A program made the position numbers and the translations under genes. A DNA stretch of 40,916 nucleotides from Oscillospiraceae bacterium. Its GTDB lineage: Bacteria; Bacillota; Clostridia; Oscillospirales; Acutalibacteraceae. Below are positions 1 through 8,055 of the stretch, in pieces (the stretch's first letter is position 1; each line of letters begins with the position of its first letter). The notes beneath the pieces were generated by a model, which had not been told where the DNA came from, ran no database searches, and was given only the letters and a program-made list of their open reading frames with translations. Location: assembly GCA_902788995.1 (NCBI GenBank), contig CADAMO010000007.1:1-40916 (forward strand). Direction: 5' to 3'.

Positions 1-100
1 GCGCACATTGTGCGCGGGGAGGGCATAAAAAAAGGTCCTTCACGGATTTCTGTGGGATTTGAATCAAAGAGACAAATTGGCAGTTTGTCGAGCAGTTTCA

Positions 101-241
101 TGGTAGCACGGCGCATTGCGCCGTCTGGCGTCCGGACACAGTAACAACGTTCTGGTTATGAGAAAAACCGATGTTTCGGCAAAAAAAATAGGCGTGGCGC
201 TGAAGGAAATACCTCAGACGGCGCAATGCGCCGTGCTACCA
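101..241. repeat. 141-bp MITE-like element with perfect 27-bp inverted ends
   Basis: Positions 101-127 and 215-241 are exact reverse complements over 27 bases. Each arm is itself palindromic around a GGCGCATTGCGCCG-type core. The interior of about 87 bp has no convincing gene. The outer edge (GGTAGC) and hairpin design match the 26-bp arms of the elements at 10303 and 25153, although the palindrome core differs. It looks like a small non-autonomous element or a paired REP sequence; no flanking target duplication was evident. Positions 1-100 hold only a short hairpin at 1-15 and no gene. Confidence 0.75.
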
Positions 242-297
242 GATGACATCGCCAAATCCCTGTTTGCTGCTATCCCACAATTATCCGTGAAGAACCT

Positions 298-322
298 AAA
301 AAAAGCGCCGGAAATACGGCGC
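298..322 (-). terminator. Intrinsic terminator of the replisome-organizer gene
   Basis: On the minus strand a perfect 6-bp stem (GCGCCG / CGGCGC, 6-nt loop, positions 305-322) is followed directly by a run of seven T. It lies 27 bp past the stop codon of the gene ending at 350, so that gene appears to be an intact transcription unit. Confidence 0.8.
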
Positions 323-349
323 AAAGGGGAATTGATTGTCGGGAGAGGG

Positions 350-916
350 TCAGCGGGGCGGGACAAAGCTGCCGGAAAGCGGCGGCACGGGGATGGGGAA
401 GGAACCGCCGCCGCTCCCTCGGCCGTACCGTTCCCGGACGGTATCGGCCCCGTCTTCCGCTGCGGGACGGAACGGTTCAATGGCAGGGGTTCCCCCGTCG
501 TTCTCACCCGGGAGGGAGGGTTCGCGGGCGGGGGCGTTTTCTTCCCGGTTCTCCTGTTCCCGGAGGCGGCTGCCGCGCATGCGTCTGGCGGAGGCGCCCT
601 CGCTGCCGGTCATCTCTTCGCAGTCTGTCAGCAGACAGCCGTCCTGTTCCGGGCGGATTTTTCCGCGGTCCGTCATCAGTTCCAGCACGGTCCGCACGTT
701 CTGCGGGTTCTCGAACAGCTCCAGCGCCAGTTCCTCCGCCAGATCCTCCGCCCCGTCGCCCTCCAGCCGCCCGCCGGTTTTCAGCCCCGCCAGCAGCATT
801 TCCAGATAGATCACCGTCAGCCGGTCGCCGTCGGGCTGCAACCGCAGCCGCCGGATATAGCCGCGGCGAAAGAAATCCTCCGGCAGTTTCAGCCAGTAAT
901 ACCGTGTTCCCGCCAT
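350..916 (-). CDS. Phage replisome organizer N-terminal domain protein (stand-alone)
   Basis: A 188-residue protein. Residues 1 to about 110 resemble the phage replisome organizer N-terminal domain (DnaD-like phage replication initiators): it opens with RYYWLKLPEDFF, then a segment on reading out a colony of alternatives (LEMLLAGLKTGGRL), then an acidic helical stretch. The family normally recruits helicase to a phage origin through a C-terminal DnaD domain. Here the second half is instead a proline-, glycine- and charge-rich tail without recognisable fold, so the protein is a lone or truncated domain. ATG at 916 is preceded by GAGGAAC at suitable distance, and a clean terminator follows at 298-322. 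No other phage genes are visible. It may be a domesticated remnant; its role is unknown. Confidence 0.7.
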   Translation of the reverse strand: MAGTRYYWLKLPEDFFRRGYIRRLRLQPDGDRLTVIYLEMLLAGLKTGGRLEGDGAEDLAEELALELFENPQNVRTVLELMTDRGKIRPEQDGCLLTDCEEMTGSEGASARRMRGSRLREQENREENAPAREPSLPGENDGGTPAIEPFRPAAEDGADTVRERYGRGSGGGSFPIPVPPLSGSFVPPR

Positions 917-1100
917 GTTTGTTCCTCGCTTTCCGCCGGGAACGGATCATTCGCGCAGTTGCGCCGCCCGGCACAGAACAATATAGCACAGATCAAAAAT
1001 CGGTGCGTCCTGTTTGCTGCATATTCCGGAAATTTGATAAAGTTTTTTTCGGAAGCGAGTGTTCCGGCGCCGGTGGACGCGGCTGAGGGGGCGTGGTATG

Positions 1101-1463
1101 ATGATTGTTTACGCCGGATTACGCAGCTGAGGGGGCGGGCTGCGAAAGATGTTTGCGTCAATAGCGGCACTGAGGTGCCGCGCTACGATGCTGCCTGAAA
1201 CGGCGCAAGGCGTCGTGCTACGATGATTGTTTTTGCAGGATTACGCAGCTGAGGGGGCGGGCTGCGAAAGTTGTTTGCGTCAATAGCGGCACTGAGGTGC
1301 CGCGCTACGATGCTGCCTGAAACGGCGCAAGGCGCCGTGCTGCGATAATTGTTTACGCCGGATAACACAGCTGAGGGGGCGGGCTGCAAAAGTTGTTTGC
1401 GTCAATAGCGGCACTGAGGTGCCGCGCTACGATGCTGCCTGACACGGCGCGTGGCGCCGTGCT
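1101..1463. repeat. Three tandem ~122-bp repeats, each with two palindromes
   Basis: Units run 1101-1222, 1223-1344 and 1345 to about 1463, with a partial fourth copy at 1471-1500 and a degenerate start near 1075. Each contains the palindrome GCGGCACTGAGGTGCCGC and a second one of GGCGCAAGGCGCCG type, differing by a few bases among units. The stretch TTGTTTGCGTCA next to the first palindrome also occurs beside the palindrome at 10310-10340, so the tandem units belong to the same family as the dispersed elements. Reading frames crossing the array are not genes. Confidence 0.85.
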
Positions 1464-1498
1464 CTCCTCTCTGAAACGGCGCAAGGCGCCGTGCTACC

Positions 1499-1554
1499 CT
1501 ATTGCCTATTGCCTATTCCCTATTGCCTATTCCCTATTGCCTATTCCCTATTTC
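1499..1554. repeat. Heptanucleotide repeat tract (CTATTSC)
   Basis: Eight consecutive 7-bp units: CTATTGC, CTATTGC, CTATTCC, CTATTGC, CTATTCC, CTATTGC, CTATTCC and a final CTATTTC. The tract ends four bases before the -35 element of the promoter that drives the legionaminic acid operon. Such tracts can change length by slipped-strand mispairing; here a change would alter upstream spacing rather than a reading frame. Confidence 0.85.
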
Positions 1555-1558
1555 CCTC

Positions 1559-1587
1559 TTTACTTTCCCGATCCGTTGGGCTATAAT
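1559..1587 (+). promoter_or_regulatory. Sigma-A-type promoter of the leg operon
   Basis: TTTACT (1559-1564), a 17-bp spacer, then a perfect TATAAT (1582-1587). Transcription would begin near 1594. The upstream ATG at 1603 would then lie almost at the 5' end without a ribosome binding site, which supports translation of legB from 1630. Confidence 0.75.
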
Positions 1588-1629
1588 ATAAGATAAATTA
1601 TTATGTTCAAAAAAAGGAAGTTCACCGTT

Positions 1630-2838
1630 ATGTTCCAACTGGATCGGTTTATTGCCGAGGCGGTCACGAAGCGCCCGGCTTCCATGTTCGCGGCGGATAT
1701 CGAGGCCAACCGCGAGGCGCTTTCCGCCGGGATCAGGGAAAAATCCGTGCTGGTGATCGGCGGGGCGGGGTCCATCGGCTCCTCCTTCATCAAGGCGCTG
1801 CTGCCCTTTGAGCCCGCTTCGCTGGTGGTGGCGGATATCAACGAAAACGCGCTGGCGGAGCTGACGCGGGACCTGCGGTCCACCAAGGGCATGTTCGTGC
1901 CCGACGACTACGTGCCCTACCCCATGGATTTCGCCTCCCCCGTGTTCCGCAAGATGTTCCGCCGCCGGGGCGGCTTCGACATCGTGGCCAACTTTTCCGC
2001 CCACAAGCACGTGCGGTCGGAAAAGGACGTGTATTCCGTGGAGGCGCTGCTGCAGAACAACGTGCTGCACGCCAAGGGCCTGCTGGACCTGCTGGCGGAG
2101 CGCCCGCCGCAGGCCTACTTCTGCGTTTCCACCGACAAGGCCGCCAACCCGGTCAACGTGATGGGCGCTTCCAAACGGATCATGGAGGACGTGATCTTCG
2201 GCTATTCCGACCGGTTCCCGGTGAAGACCGCCCGGTTTGCCAACGTGGCCTTTTCCAACGGGTCGCTGCCCGCGGGCTTTCTGGCCCGGATACAGAAAGG
2301 CCAGCCCCTTTCCGCCCCCGCCGACGTGCGCCGCTACTTTGTCTCGCCGGAGGAATCCGGCCAGATCTGCCTGCTGGCGTGCCTGCTGGGGCATAACCGG
2401 GAGATCTTCTTCCCGAAGCTGGAGGAGGCCCAGATGATGTCCTTCGACGACATCGCCCGGGCGCTGCTGAAGGCCCACGGCTATGAGGCGCTGGAATGCG
2501 CTTCCGACGCGGAGGCCGTGGAAAAGGCCGCTGCCATGAAACAGGGCGACAGGCGCTACCCGGTCCACTTTTCCGCCTCCGATACCTCTGGCGAGAAGCC
2601 CTATGAGGAATTCGTGACCGAGACGGAGACGGCGGACATGACCCGCTTTGCCTCCCTTGGGGTGATCACGGGCAAGGGCCTGCCGGACGCCGCCCGGGTG
2701 GAAGCGCTGTTCCGGGACCTGAACGCCGCCTTTGACAAAGAGACCACCACCAAGGAGGAGGTCGTGGCGGTGCTGCGGGCCTACCTGCCCAATTTTGCGC
2801 ATATTGAGACCGGCAGATCGCTGGACGGCAAGATGTGA
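1630..2838 (+). CDS. legB: Nucleotide-sugar GlcNAc 4,6-dehydratase (LegB-like, polysaccharide biosynthesis SDR)
   Basis: A 402-residue extended short-chain dehydrogenase of the FlaA1/CapD type. Visible features are the Rossmann loop GGAGSIG (residues 44-50), the STDKAANP segment (167-174) and VMGASK (177-182), where MGxxK replaces the usual YxxxK, as in this dehydratase family. It should convert a nucleotide-GlcNAc into the 4-keto-6-deoxy sugar, the first committed step of legionaminic (or pseudaminic) acid synthesis; with PtmE in the operon the substrate is probably GDP-linked. The start at 1630 was chosen because AAGGAAG lies 9 nt upstream and the promoter at 1559-1587 places the transcript start just before an alternative ATG at 1603. 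legC follows after 26 bp. Confidence 0.88.
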   Translation: MFQLDRFIAEAVTKRPASMFAADIEANREALSAGIREKSVLVIGGAGSIGSSFIKALLPFEPASLVVADINENALAELTRDLRSTKGMFVPDDYVPYPMDFASPVFRKMFRRRGGFDIVANFSAHKHVRSEKDVYSVEALLQNNVLHAKGLLDLLAERPPQAYFCVSTDKAANPVNVMGASKRIMEDVIFGYSDRFPVKTARFANVAFSNGSLPAGFLARIQKGQPLSAPADVRRYFVSPEESGQICLLACLLGHNREIFFPKLEEAQMMSFDDIARALLKAHGYEALECASDAEAVEKAAAMKQGDRRYPVHFSASDTSGEKPYEEFVTETETADMTRFASLGVITGKGLPDAARVEALFRDLNAAFDKETTTKEEVVAVLRAYLPNFAHIETGRSLDGKM

Positions 2839-2864
2839 GACGCCGCCGGAAAAAGGAGAATTGT

Positions 2865-4043
2865 ATGGATCGTTTTATTCCGCTTTCCATCCCCAACTTT
2901 GAGGGGAACGAAAAAAAATACGTGGACGACGCGCTGGACCAGGGATGGGTTTCCACCGGCGGCGCGTATATCACGAAGCTGGAGCAGGAGCTGGCGAAGT
3001 TCCTGCGCACGGACAACGTGGCGGCCTGCCAGAGCGGCACCGCCGCATTGCACCTTTCGCTGGCGGAGGCCGGCGTGAACCCCGGGGACGTGGTGCTGGT
3101 TCCGCCCCTGACCTTTATCGCGGCGGTCAACCCGGTGAAGTACCGCTTTGCGACCCCGGTCTTTATCGACTGCGACGACAGCCTGTGCATGGACCCGGTG
3201 AAGCTGCGGGACTTCTGCGAGCAGGAGTGCGACTTTGCGGACGGGACGCTGCGCTGGCAGGACAAGCCCGTGAAGGCCGTGGTGGTGGTGCACGTCTTCG
3301 GGAACCTGGCCGACATGGAGGCCGTCATGGACGTGGCGGAGCGCTACAACCTCAAGGTGATCGAGGACGCCACGGAGGCGCTGGGCTCCCGTTGGACGGA
3401 GGGCCGCTTCGCCGGGAAATACGCCGGCACCGCGGGCGACTTCGGCTGCTTCAGCTTCAACGGCAACAAGATCATCACCACCGGGGGCGGCGGCGCCGTG
3501 ACGGCAAGAGACCCGAAGACCGTGGACCATCTGCGGTTCCTTTCCACCCAGGCCAAGACCGACCCCCACTACTATATCCACGACGAGGTGGGCTACAACT
3601 ACCGCATGACCAATCTGCAGGCCGCGCTGGGCGTGGCCCAGATGGAAGAGCTGCCGGACTTCATCGGCCGCAAGCAGCGCAACTACGAGCGCTACCGCGC
3701 CGCCTTCGAGGGCTTTTCCCTCGCGGAGCTTCTGCCCTTCCGGGAGGGGACGGAATCCAATAAGTGGTTCTACTCCCTCTGCCTTGACCGCAGCCGTATC
3801 GACGCGCCGCTGAAGGAGATCATTCTCGCCCTGCGGGAAAAGGGCATTGAGAGCCGCCCCATCTGGGGGCTGATCAACGAGCAGCTCCCCTATCGGGAGG
3901 AGGAGGCCTACCGGCTGGAAAAGGCCCCCTATTACGCCGCCCGGGTGATCAATATCCCCTCCAGCACGCAGATCACCGAAGAAGAGATCGACTACGTGGC
4001 GGACGAAGTCAAACGTCTGCTGAAAGGATTGTGCCATGGATAA
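2865..4043 (+). CDS. legC: LegC-family PLP-dependent sugar aminotransferase
   Basis: A 392-residue DegT/DnrJ/EryC1-type aminotransferase. The PLP lysine is expected at K202 in NGNKIITTGGGG; the cofactor-phosphate region is CQSGTAALHL (55-64) and the ring-stacking aspartate is D168 in VIEDATEALGS. The opening (IPLSIPNFEGNE) is characteristic of LegC proteins. It transfers an amino group to C4 of the 4-keto sugar made by LegB. The ATG at 2865 was preferred over a GTG at 2835 because AGGAG sits 6 nt before it and the extra residues would be an arginine-rich extension. The last 8 bases overlap the start of ptmE. Confidence 0.9.
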   Translation: MDRFIPLSIPNFEGNEKKYVDDALDQGWVSTGGAYITKLEQELAKFLRTDNVAACQSGTAALHLSLAEAGVNPGDVVLVPPLTFIAAVNPVKYRFATPVFIDCDDSLCMDPVKLRDFCEQECDFADGTLRWQDKPVKAVVVVHVFGNLADMEAVMDVAERYNLKVIEDATEALGSRWTEGRFAGKYAGTAGDFGCFSFNGNKIITTGGGGAVTARDPKTVDHLRFLSTQAKTDPHYYIHDEVGYNYRMTNLQAALGVAQMEELPDFIGRKQRNYERYRAAFEGFSLAELLPFREGTESNKWFYSLCLDRSRIDAPLKEIILALREKGIESRPIWGLINEQLPYREEEAYRLEKAPYYAARVINIPSSTQITEEEIDYVADEVKRLLKGLCHG

Positions 4044-5085
4044 GCAAGCGCTGCAGCCCTATCTGGCCGCCGCGGACCTGACGCTGGCGCAGGCCATGCG
4101 CGCCATTGACGCCAACGGGGACGGCATCCTCTTTCTGGCGGAGGCGGACGGCCGCCTGCTGGGCTGTATCACCGACGGGGATATCCGCCGCTATCTGCTG
4201 GCGGGGGGCAAAATGACCGACCCCGCCGCCAACGCCGCCAACCGGACACCGAAGACGGCCCGCACGGCGGAAGAGGCGAAGCGGCTGTACCACAAAAAGA
4301 ATTTCGTCGTCATCCCCATTCTGGATGAGGAGGGGAGGATCGTCTCCCTTTACAACGGCGACGGCGCCGCCGCCCGCCCCTGCGCCGCCCTGCACGTGCC
4401 CGTGGTCATCAACGCGGGGGGCAGGGGCACAAGGCTTGAGCCCTTCACAAAAGTGCTGCCGAAGCCTTTGATCCCGGTGGGCGAGCTGCCCATCATTGAG
4501 CTGATCATGCAGGAGTACCGGCGGTACAGCTGCGACGAGTTCCATATCATCGTCAACTATAAGCGGGAGCTGATGAAGGCGTATTTCGCCGAGAACGAAA
4601 ACCGCTACAACGTGGCCTGGTACGACGAGGACAAGCCCCTGGGCACCGGCGGCGGACTGCGGTATCTGAAGGGAAAGCTGCGCGGCACCTTCTTTTTCGC
4701 CAACTGCGACGCCCTGCTCACCGCCAATTACGAGCGCATTTTGCAGTTCCATAAAGAGAACGGCAACGTGATCACCATGATCTGCGCCTACCGGAACACC
4801 ACCCTCCCCTACGGCATCGTGGAGATGGGCGAGAACGGCCGCATCGAGCGCATGGAGGAAAAGCCCACCCTGTCCTTCCTCGTCAACACCGGCATCTACG
4901 TGGTGGAGCCGGAGGTGATCGACGACATTGAAGAGGGCGCGGCCGTGGGCTTCCCGGAGATCGTGGAGAAGGAACGGCAGAAGGGCCGGAAGGTGGCCGT
5001 CTTCCCCGTCAGCGAGAACGAGTGGATGGACATGGGGCAGCTTTCCGAGCTGGAAAAGATGCGCAAAAAGCTTTACGGAGATTAA
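4036..5085 (+). CDS. ptmE: CBS-domain sugar-1-phosphate nucleotidyltransferase (PtmE-like)
   Basis: A 349-residue two-part protein. Residues 1 to about 110 form a CBS pair (two half-repeats ending near TDGDIRRYLL and VIPILDEEGRIVSL). From residue 122 there is a RmlA/GlmU-like transferase with the nucleotide-binding signature AGGRGTRLEPFTKVLPKPL (127-145) and a metal-binding FANCDAL further on. In Campylobacter PtmE is a glucosamine-1-phosphate guanylyltransferase that supplies the GDP-linked precursor for legionaminic acid, and its domain order is the same. The nucleotide specificity here is inferred from context. The start overlaps legC by 8 bp, with AAAGGA as ribosome binding site. A 185-bp non-coding gap follows. 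Confidence 0.85.
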   Translation: MDKQALQPYLAAADLTLAQAMRAIDANGDGILFLAEADGRLLGCITDGDIRRYLLAGGKMTDPAANAANRTPKTARTAEEAKRLYHKKNFVVIPILDEEGRIVSLYNGDGAAARPCAALHVPVVINAGGRGTRLEPFTKVLPKPLIPVGELPIIELIMQEYRRYSCDEFHIIVNYKRELMKAYFAENENRYNVAWYDEDKPLGTGGGLRYLKGKLRGTFFFANCDALLTANYERILQFHKENGNVITMICAYRNTTLPYGIVEMGENGRIERMEEKPTLSFLVNTGIYVVEPEVIDDIEEGAAVGFPEIVEKERQKGRKVAVFPVSENEWMDMGQLSELEKMRKKLYGD

Positions 5086-5240
5086 GGCGCCACCGCACAA
5101 ATGCGGTCGCGCGCCTTGCTTGATCTTTATTCCGTCATATTGCACATCTTTTCCTTGACAACCGACAGGTTGCCTGCGGAAAATCTGTACCATCTGACGA
5201 AAAAAATCTACTTCGCAATCCGCACATCCGAATTGTGCGG
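5086..5240 (+). promoter_or_regulatory. Intra-operon hairpins with possible secondary promoter before legH
   Basis: The gap between ptmE and legH is the only long interruption in the operon. A stem (ACCGCA-CAAA-TGCGGT, with GC-rich flanks that extend it) begins immediately after the ptmE stop, without a clear T-run. A TTGACA at 5155-5160 is followed after 18 bp by GAAAAT (5179-5184), a possible promoter. A second stem (CCGCAC/GTGCGG, 5220-5240) ends 14 bp before the legH ribosome binding site. It could attenuate or re-initiate transcription of the second half of the pathway; this is inference. Confidence 0.4.
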
Positions 5241-5270
5241 TGTTGCCTTAAACCGGAGAGGTGAACGACC

Positions 5271-5900
5271 TTGAGCAGATTGCTGCTGATCGGCGGAGGG
5301 GGCCACTGCGCGTCCGTGGCGGACTGCCTTCTTTCGTCGGGAACGTTTGAACAGATCGGCATCGTGGATATCACGGGACGGCCCGTACTGGGCGTCCCTA
5401 TCGTGGGCACGGACGCGGACCTGCCCCGCCTGAAGGAGGAGGGCTGGACCGACGCCTTCATCACGGTGGGGAGCGTGGGGAACACCGCGATCCGCCGCCG
5501 CCTGTATGAAAAGATGAAGGCGCTGGGCTTTCATATCCCTGCGGTGATCGACCCCACCGCCGTGATCGCCCGGGAGGTCGCCCTCGGCGAGGGCTGCTTT
5601 ATCGGCAAGCGGGCGGTGGTCAACACCGGCTGCCGCCTGGGGCGCTGCGCCATTATCAACACCGGGGCCGTTGTGGAACACGGCTGCCGCGTGGGGGATT
5701 TCGTCCACCTCAGCCCCGGGGCGGTGCTCTGCGGGGAAGTGGCCGTGGGGGACGACAGCCACATCGGCGCCGGGGCGGTGGTCCGCCAGGAAATCAACAT
5801 AGGGAAAGGCGCGCTGGTCGGCGCGGGAAGCGTCGTGGTGAAGGATATCCCCGACGGCGCCACCGCCTACGGCAACCCGTGCCGGGTGAAAGAGTCATGA
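5271..5900 (+). CDS. legH: NeuD/LegH-like sugar O/N-acetyltransferase (left-handed beta-helix)
   Basis: A 209-residue protein of the sialic acid O-acyltransferase (NeuD) type. An N-terminal Rossmann-like domain opens with LLLIGGGGHCASVADCL, and the C-terminal half consists of hexapeptide repeats (such as VVEHGCRVGDFVHLSPG and SHIGAGAVV) ending in GNPCRV. In this cluster it is best placed as the N-acetyltransferase acting on C4 of the aminated sugar, the step LegH performs, using acetyl-CoA. Translation starts at a TTG: GGAGAGGTG lies 7 nt upstream and no in-frame ATG fits. Its stop overlaps the legI start as ATGA. Confidence 0.83.
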   Translation: MSRLLLIGGGGHCASVADCLLSSGTFEQIGIVDITGRPVLGVPIVGTDADLPRLKEEGWTDAFITVGSVGNTAIRRRLYEKMKALGFHIPAVIDPTAVIAREVALGEGCFIGKRAVVNTGCRLGRCAIINTGAVVEHGCRVGDFVHLSPGAVLCGEVAVGDDSHIGAGAVVRQEINIGKGALVGAGSVVVKDIPDGATAYGNPCRVKES

Positions 5901-6907
5901 GCGTATATATCATTGCCGAAGCAGGCGTGAACCACAACGGCCGCTATGAGCTGGCCTGCCGCCTGGCCGACGCGGCCAAGGCCGCCGGGGCGGACTGCAT
6001 CAAATTCCAGACCTTCCGGGCGGAAAACCTTGTCTCCCGCACGGCGGGCAAGGCCGACTATCAGAAAAAGACCACCGGCGACAGCTCGCAGCTGGCCATG
6101 CTGAAGCAATTGGAGCTGTCCTTTGACGACTTCCGGAAGCTGAAAGCCTACTGCGAAGATATCGGCATCCAGTTCCTCTCCACCCCCTTCGACATGGAGA
6201 GCCTCGCCTTCCTCGACGGGCTGGGGACCCCTTTCTGGAAGATCCCCTCCGGCGAAGCGACGAACCTGCCCTTCCTGCTGGCCGCGGCGAAAACCGGCCG
6301 CCCGGTGGTGCTTTCCACCGGCATGTGCGAAATGGAGGAGATCCGGGCCGCGGTGGAGGCGCTGAAAAAGGGGGGCGCGCCGGAGATCCGGCTGCTGCAC
6401 TGCAACACCGAGTACCCCACCCCCTTTGAGGACGTGAACCTGCGGGCCATGGCCGTCATGCGGGACGCCTTCGGGCTGGAGGTGGGCTATTCGGACCACA
6501 CCAGAGGCATTGAAGTGCCCGTGGCCGCCGTGGCGTTGGGGGCCACGGTGATCGAAAAGCACTTTACCCTTGACCGGAACATGGAGGGCCCCGACCACAA
6601 GGCAAGCCTGGAACCGGCGGAGCTGGCGGCCATGGTCAGCGCCATCCGGAACGTGGAACAGGCGCTGGGGACGGCGGAAAAGAAGCCCTCCCCTTCCGAA
6701 CGGAAGAATATCGCGGTGGCCCGCAAGAGCATCGTGGCGAAGACCGCCATCGCGGCGGGGGAAACGCTGACGGAGGACAACCTGACGGTGAAGCGCCCCG
6801 GCAGCGGCGTGAGCCCCATGCGGTGGTTTGAGGTGCTGGGCAGCCGCGCCAACAGAGATTATCAAGAGGATGAACTGATCGAATGGGAACCACAATCGCG
6901 GTCGTGA
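5897..6907 (+). CDS. legI: N,N'-diacetyllegionaminic acid synthase (NeuB family)
   Basis: A 336-residue sialic-acid-synthase family enzyme that condenses phosphoenolpyruvate with a 6-carbon diamino sugar to give the nine-carbon nonulosonic acid. The TIM-barrel landmarks are EAGVNHNG (8-15), KFQT, STPFD, KIPSGE, LLHCNTEYPTP, GYSDHT and EKHFTLDRNMEGPDHKASL. A C-terminal SAF (antifreeze-like) domain occupies the last ~60 residues. The ATG at 5897, in a 4-bp overlap with legH and behind GGGTGAAAGAG, was chosen over a GTG at 5879. The last 25 bases overlap legG. A LegI rather than NeuB or PseI assignment rests on the neighbours. Confidence 0.9.
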   Translation: MSVYIIAEAGVNHNGRYELACRLADAAKAAGADCIKFQTFRAENLVSRTAGKADYQKKTTGDSSQLAMLKQLELSFDDFRKLKAYCEDIGIQFLSTPFDMESLAFLDGLGTPFWKIPSGEATNLPFLLAAAKTGRPVVLSTGMCEMEEIRAAVEALKKGGAPEIRLLHCNTEYPTPFEDVNLRAMAVMRDAFGLEVGYSDHTRGIEVPVAAVALGATVIEKHFTLDRNMEGPDHKASLEPAELAAMVSAIRNVEQALGTAEKKPSPSERKNIAVARKSIVAKTAIAAGETLTEDNLTVKRPGSGVSPMRWFEVLGSRANRDYQEDELIEWEPQSRS

Positions 6908-8055
6908 CCGCCACCAGAGCCGAATACGGGCTGCTGCTGCCGGTGATCCGGGCGCTGCGAAAGCGTGAGAGCGACGCCCTGCGGGTGGAGCTGATCGTCA
7001 CCGGCACCCACCTGAGCGAGGCCTACGGAAAAACCATCCGGGACATTGAGGCGGACGGCACCCGCATCGACCGGGAGATCCCCATCCCCGTGGCTTCCGG
7101 CAGTCCGGAGGATATCTCCGCCAATCAGGCGGAAACGCTGCGGCGCTTTACGGAGCTGTTCGCCCGGCAGGCCTACGGCGGGGTGATTTTGTTGGGGGAC
7201 CGCTATGAGACGCTGGCGGTGGCCGTCGCGGCGGGCAACACCCGCACGCCGGTCTTTCACCTGTGCGGGGGCGACACCACCGAGGGCGCCATGGACGAGT
7301 GGATCCGCCACGCCATCACCAAGATCGCCTATCTCCACTTCGTGACCAACGAGGACAGCCGCAGAAGGGTGATCCAGTTGGGGGAGGACCCGGCCCGGGT
7401 GTTCAACTGCGGTTCCACCAGCATCGACAACATCAAAACGCTGGCGGATATGACCAAAGCGGAGGCGCTGGAAAGCATCGGCCTGCCGGACTGCCGCTAC
7501 GCCATCGGCACCTATCACCCCGTCACCATGGAGGGGGGCGGCGTTGACGGCAAGATCGCCGCGCTGCTGGAGGCCTTCGGGCGGTTCCCGGAGCTGACCT
7601 TCATTCTGACAAAATCCAACGCCGACCAGGGCGGCGCGCGGATCAACGAACTGCTGGACGAAGCGGCAGGGCGTGTGCCCAACCTGCGGGTGTTCGCCTC
7701 CCTCGGGGTGCGGCGGTACCTGTCACTGATGAAGCACGCCGAGCTGGTGGTGGGCAACTCTTCCAGCGGCGTGATCGAGACCCCCGCCTTCCGGGTGCCC
7801 ACGGTCAACATCGGGGACCGGCAGCGGGGACGGCTGCGCTCGGAGAGCGTGATCGACTGCGGGGAGGGATCCGACGCCATCGCGGAAGCCATCCGAACCG
7901 CGCTGAGCCCCGCCCACCGGGCGGTGTGCGCCGGGGTGGTCAGCCCCTACGGCGACGGGCACGCGGGGGAACGGATCGCCGCGACCGTGGCCGACGTGAT
8001 TCTGAACGGAAGGATCGATCTGAAGAAGAAATTCTTCGATCTGCCGCAGACATGA
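6883..8055 (+). CDS. legG: Hydrolysing nucleotide-sugar 2-epimerase (LegG/NeuC-like)
   Basis: A 390-residue member of the UDP-GlcNAc 2-epimerase family, opening with IAVVTATRAEYGLLLPVI and containing LGDRYETLAVAVAA, HLCGGDTTEGAMDEWIRHAI and GNSSSGVIETPAF, all typical of hydrolysing NeuC/LegG enzymes. It removes the nucleotide and inverts C2, giving the free 2,4-diacetamido sugar used by LegI. A NeuC-like epimerase here, rather than a PseG-type hydrolase, is the main argument for legionaminic over pseudaminic acid. The start overlaps legI by 25 bp with an AGAGGA about 12 nt upstream; the stop overlaps legF as ATGA. Confidence 0.88.
   Translation: MGTTIAVVTATRAEYGLLLPVIRALRKRESDALRVELIVTGTHLSEAYGKTIRDIEADGTRIDREIPIPVASGSPEDISANQAETLRRFTELFARQAYGGVILLGDRYETLAVAVAAGNTRTPVFHLCGGDTTEGAMDEWIRHAITKIAYLHFVTNEDSRRRVIQLGEDPARVFNCGSTSIDNIKTLADMTKAEALESIGLPDCRYAIGTYHPVTMEGGGVDGKIAALLEAFGRFPELTFILTKSNADQGGARINELLDEAAGRVPNLRVFASLGVRRYLSLMKHAELVVGNSSSGVIETPAFRVPTVNIGDRQRGRLRSESVIDCGEGSDAIAEAIRTALSPAHRAVCAGVVSPYGDGHAGERIAATVADVILNGRIDLKKKFFDLPQT

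Noticed and set aside
116..1198. A 360-codon plus-strand frame across the start region
   Set aside because: It runs antisense to the replisome-organizer gene and through palindromic repeats; no ribosome binding site or domain.
1101..1500. Possible CRISPR array
   Set aside because: Units are ~122 bp direct repeats with no short unique spacers, and no cas genes are present.
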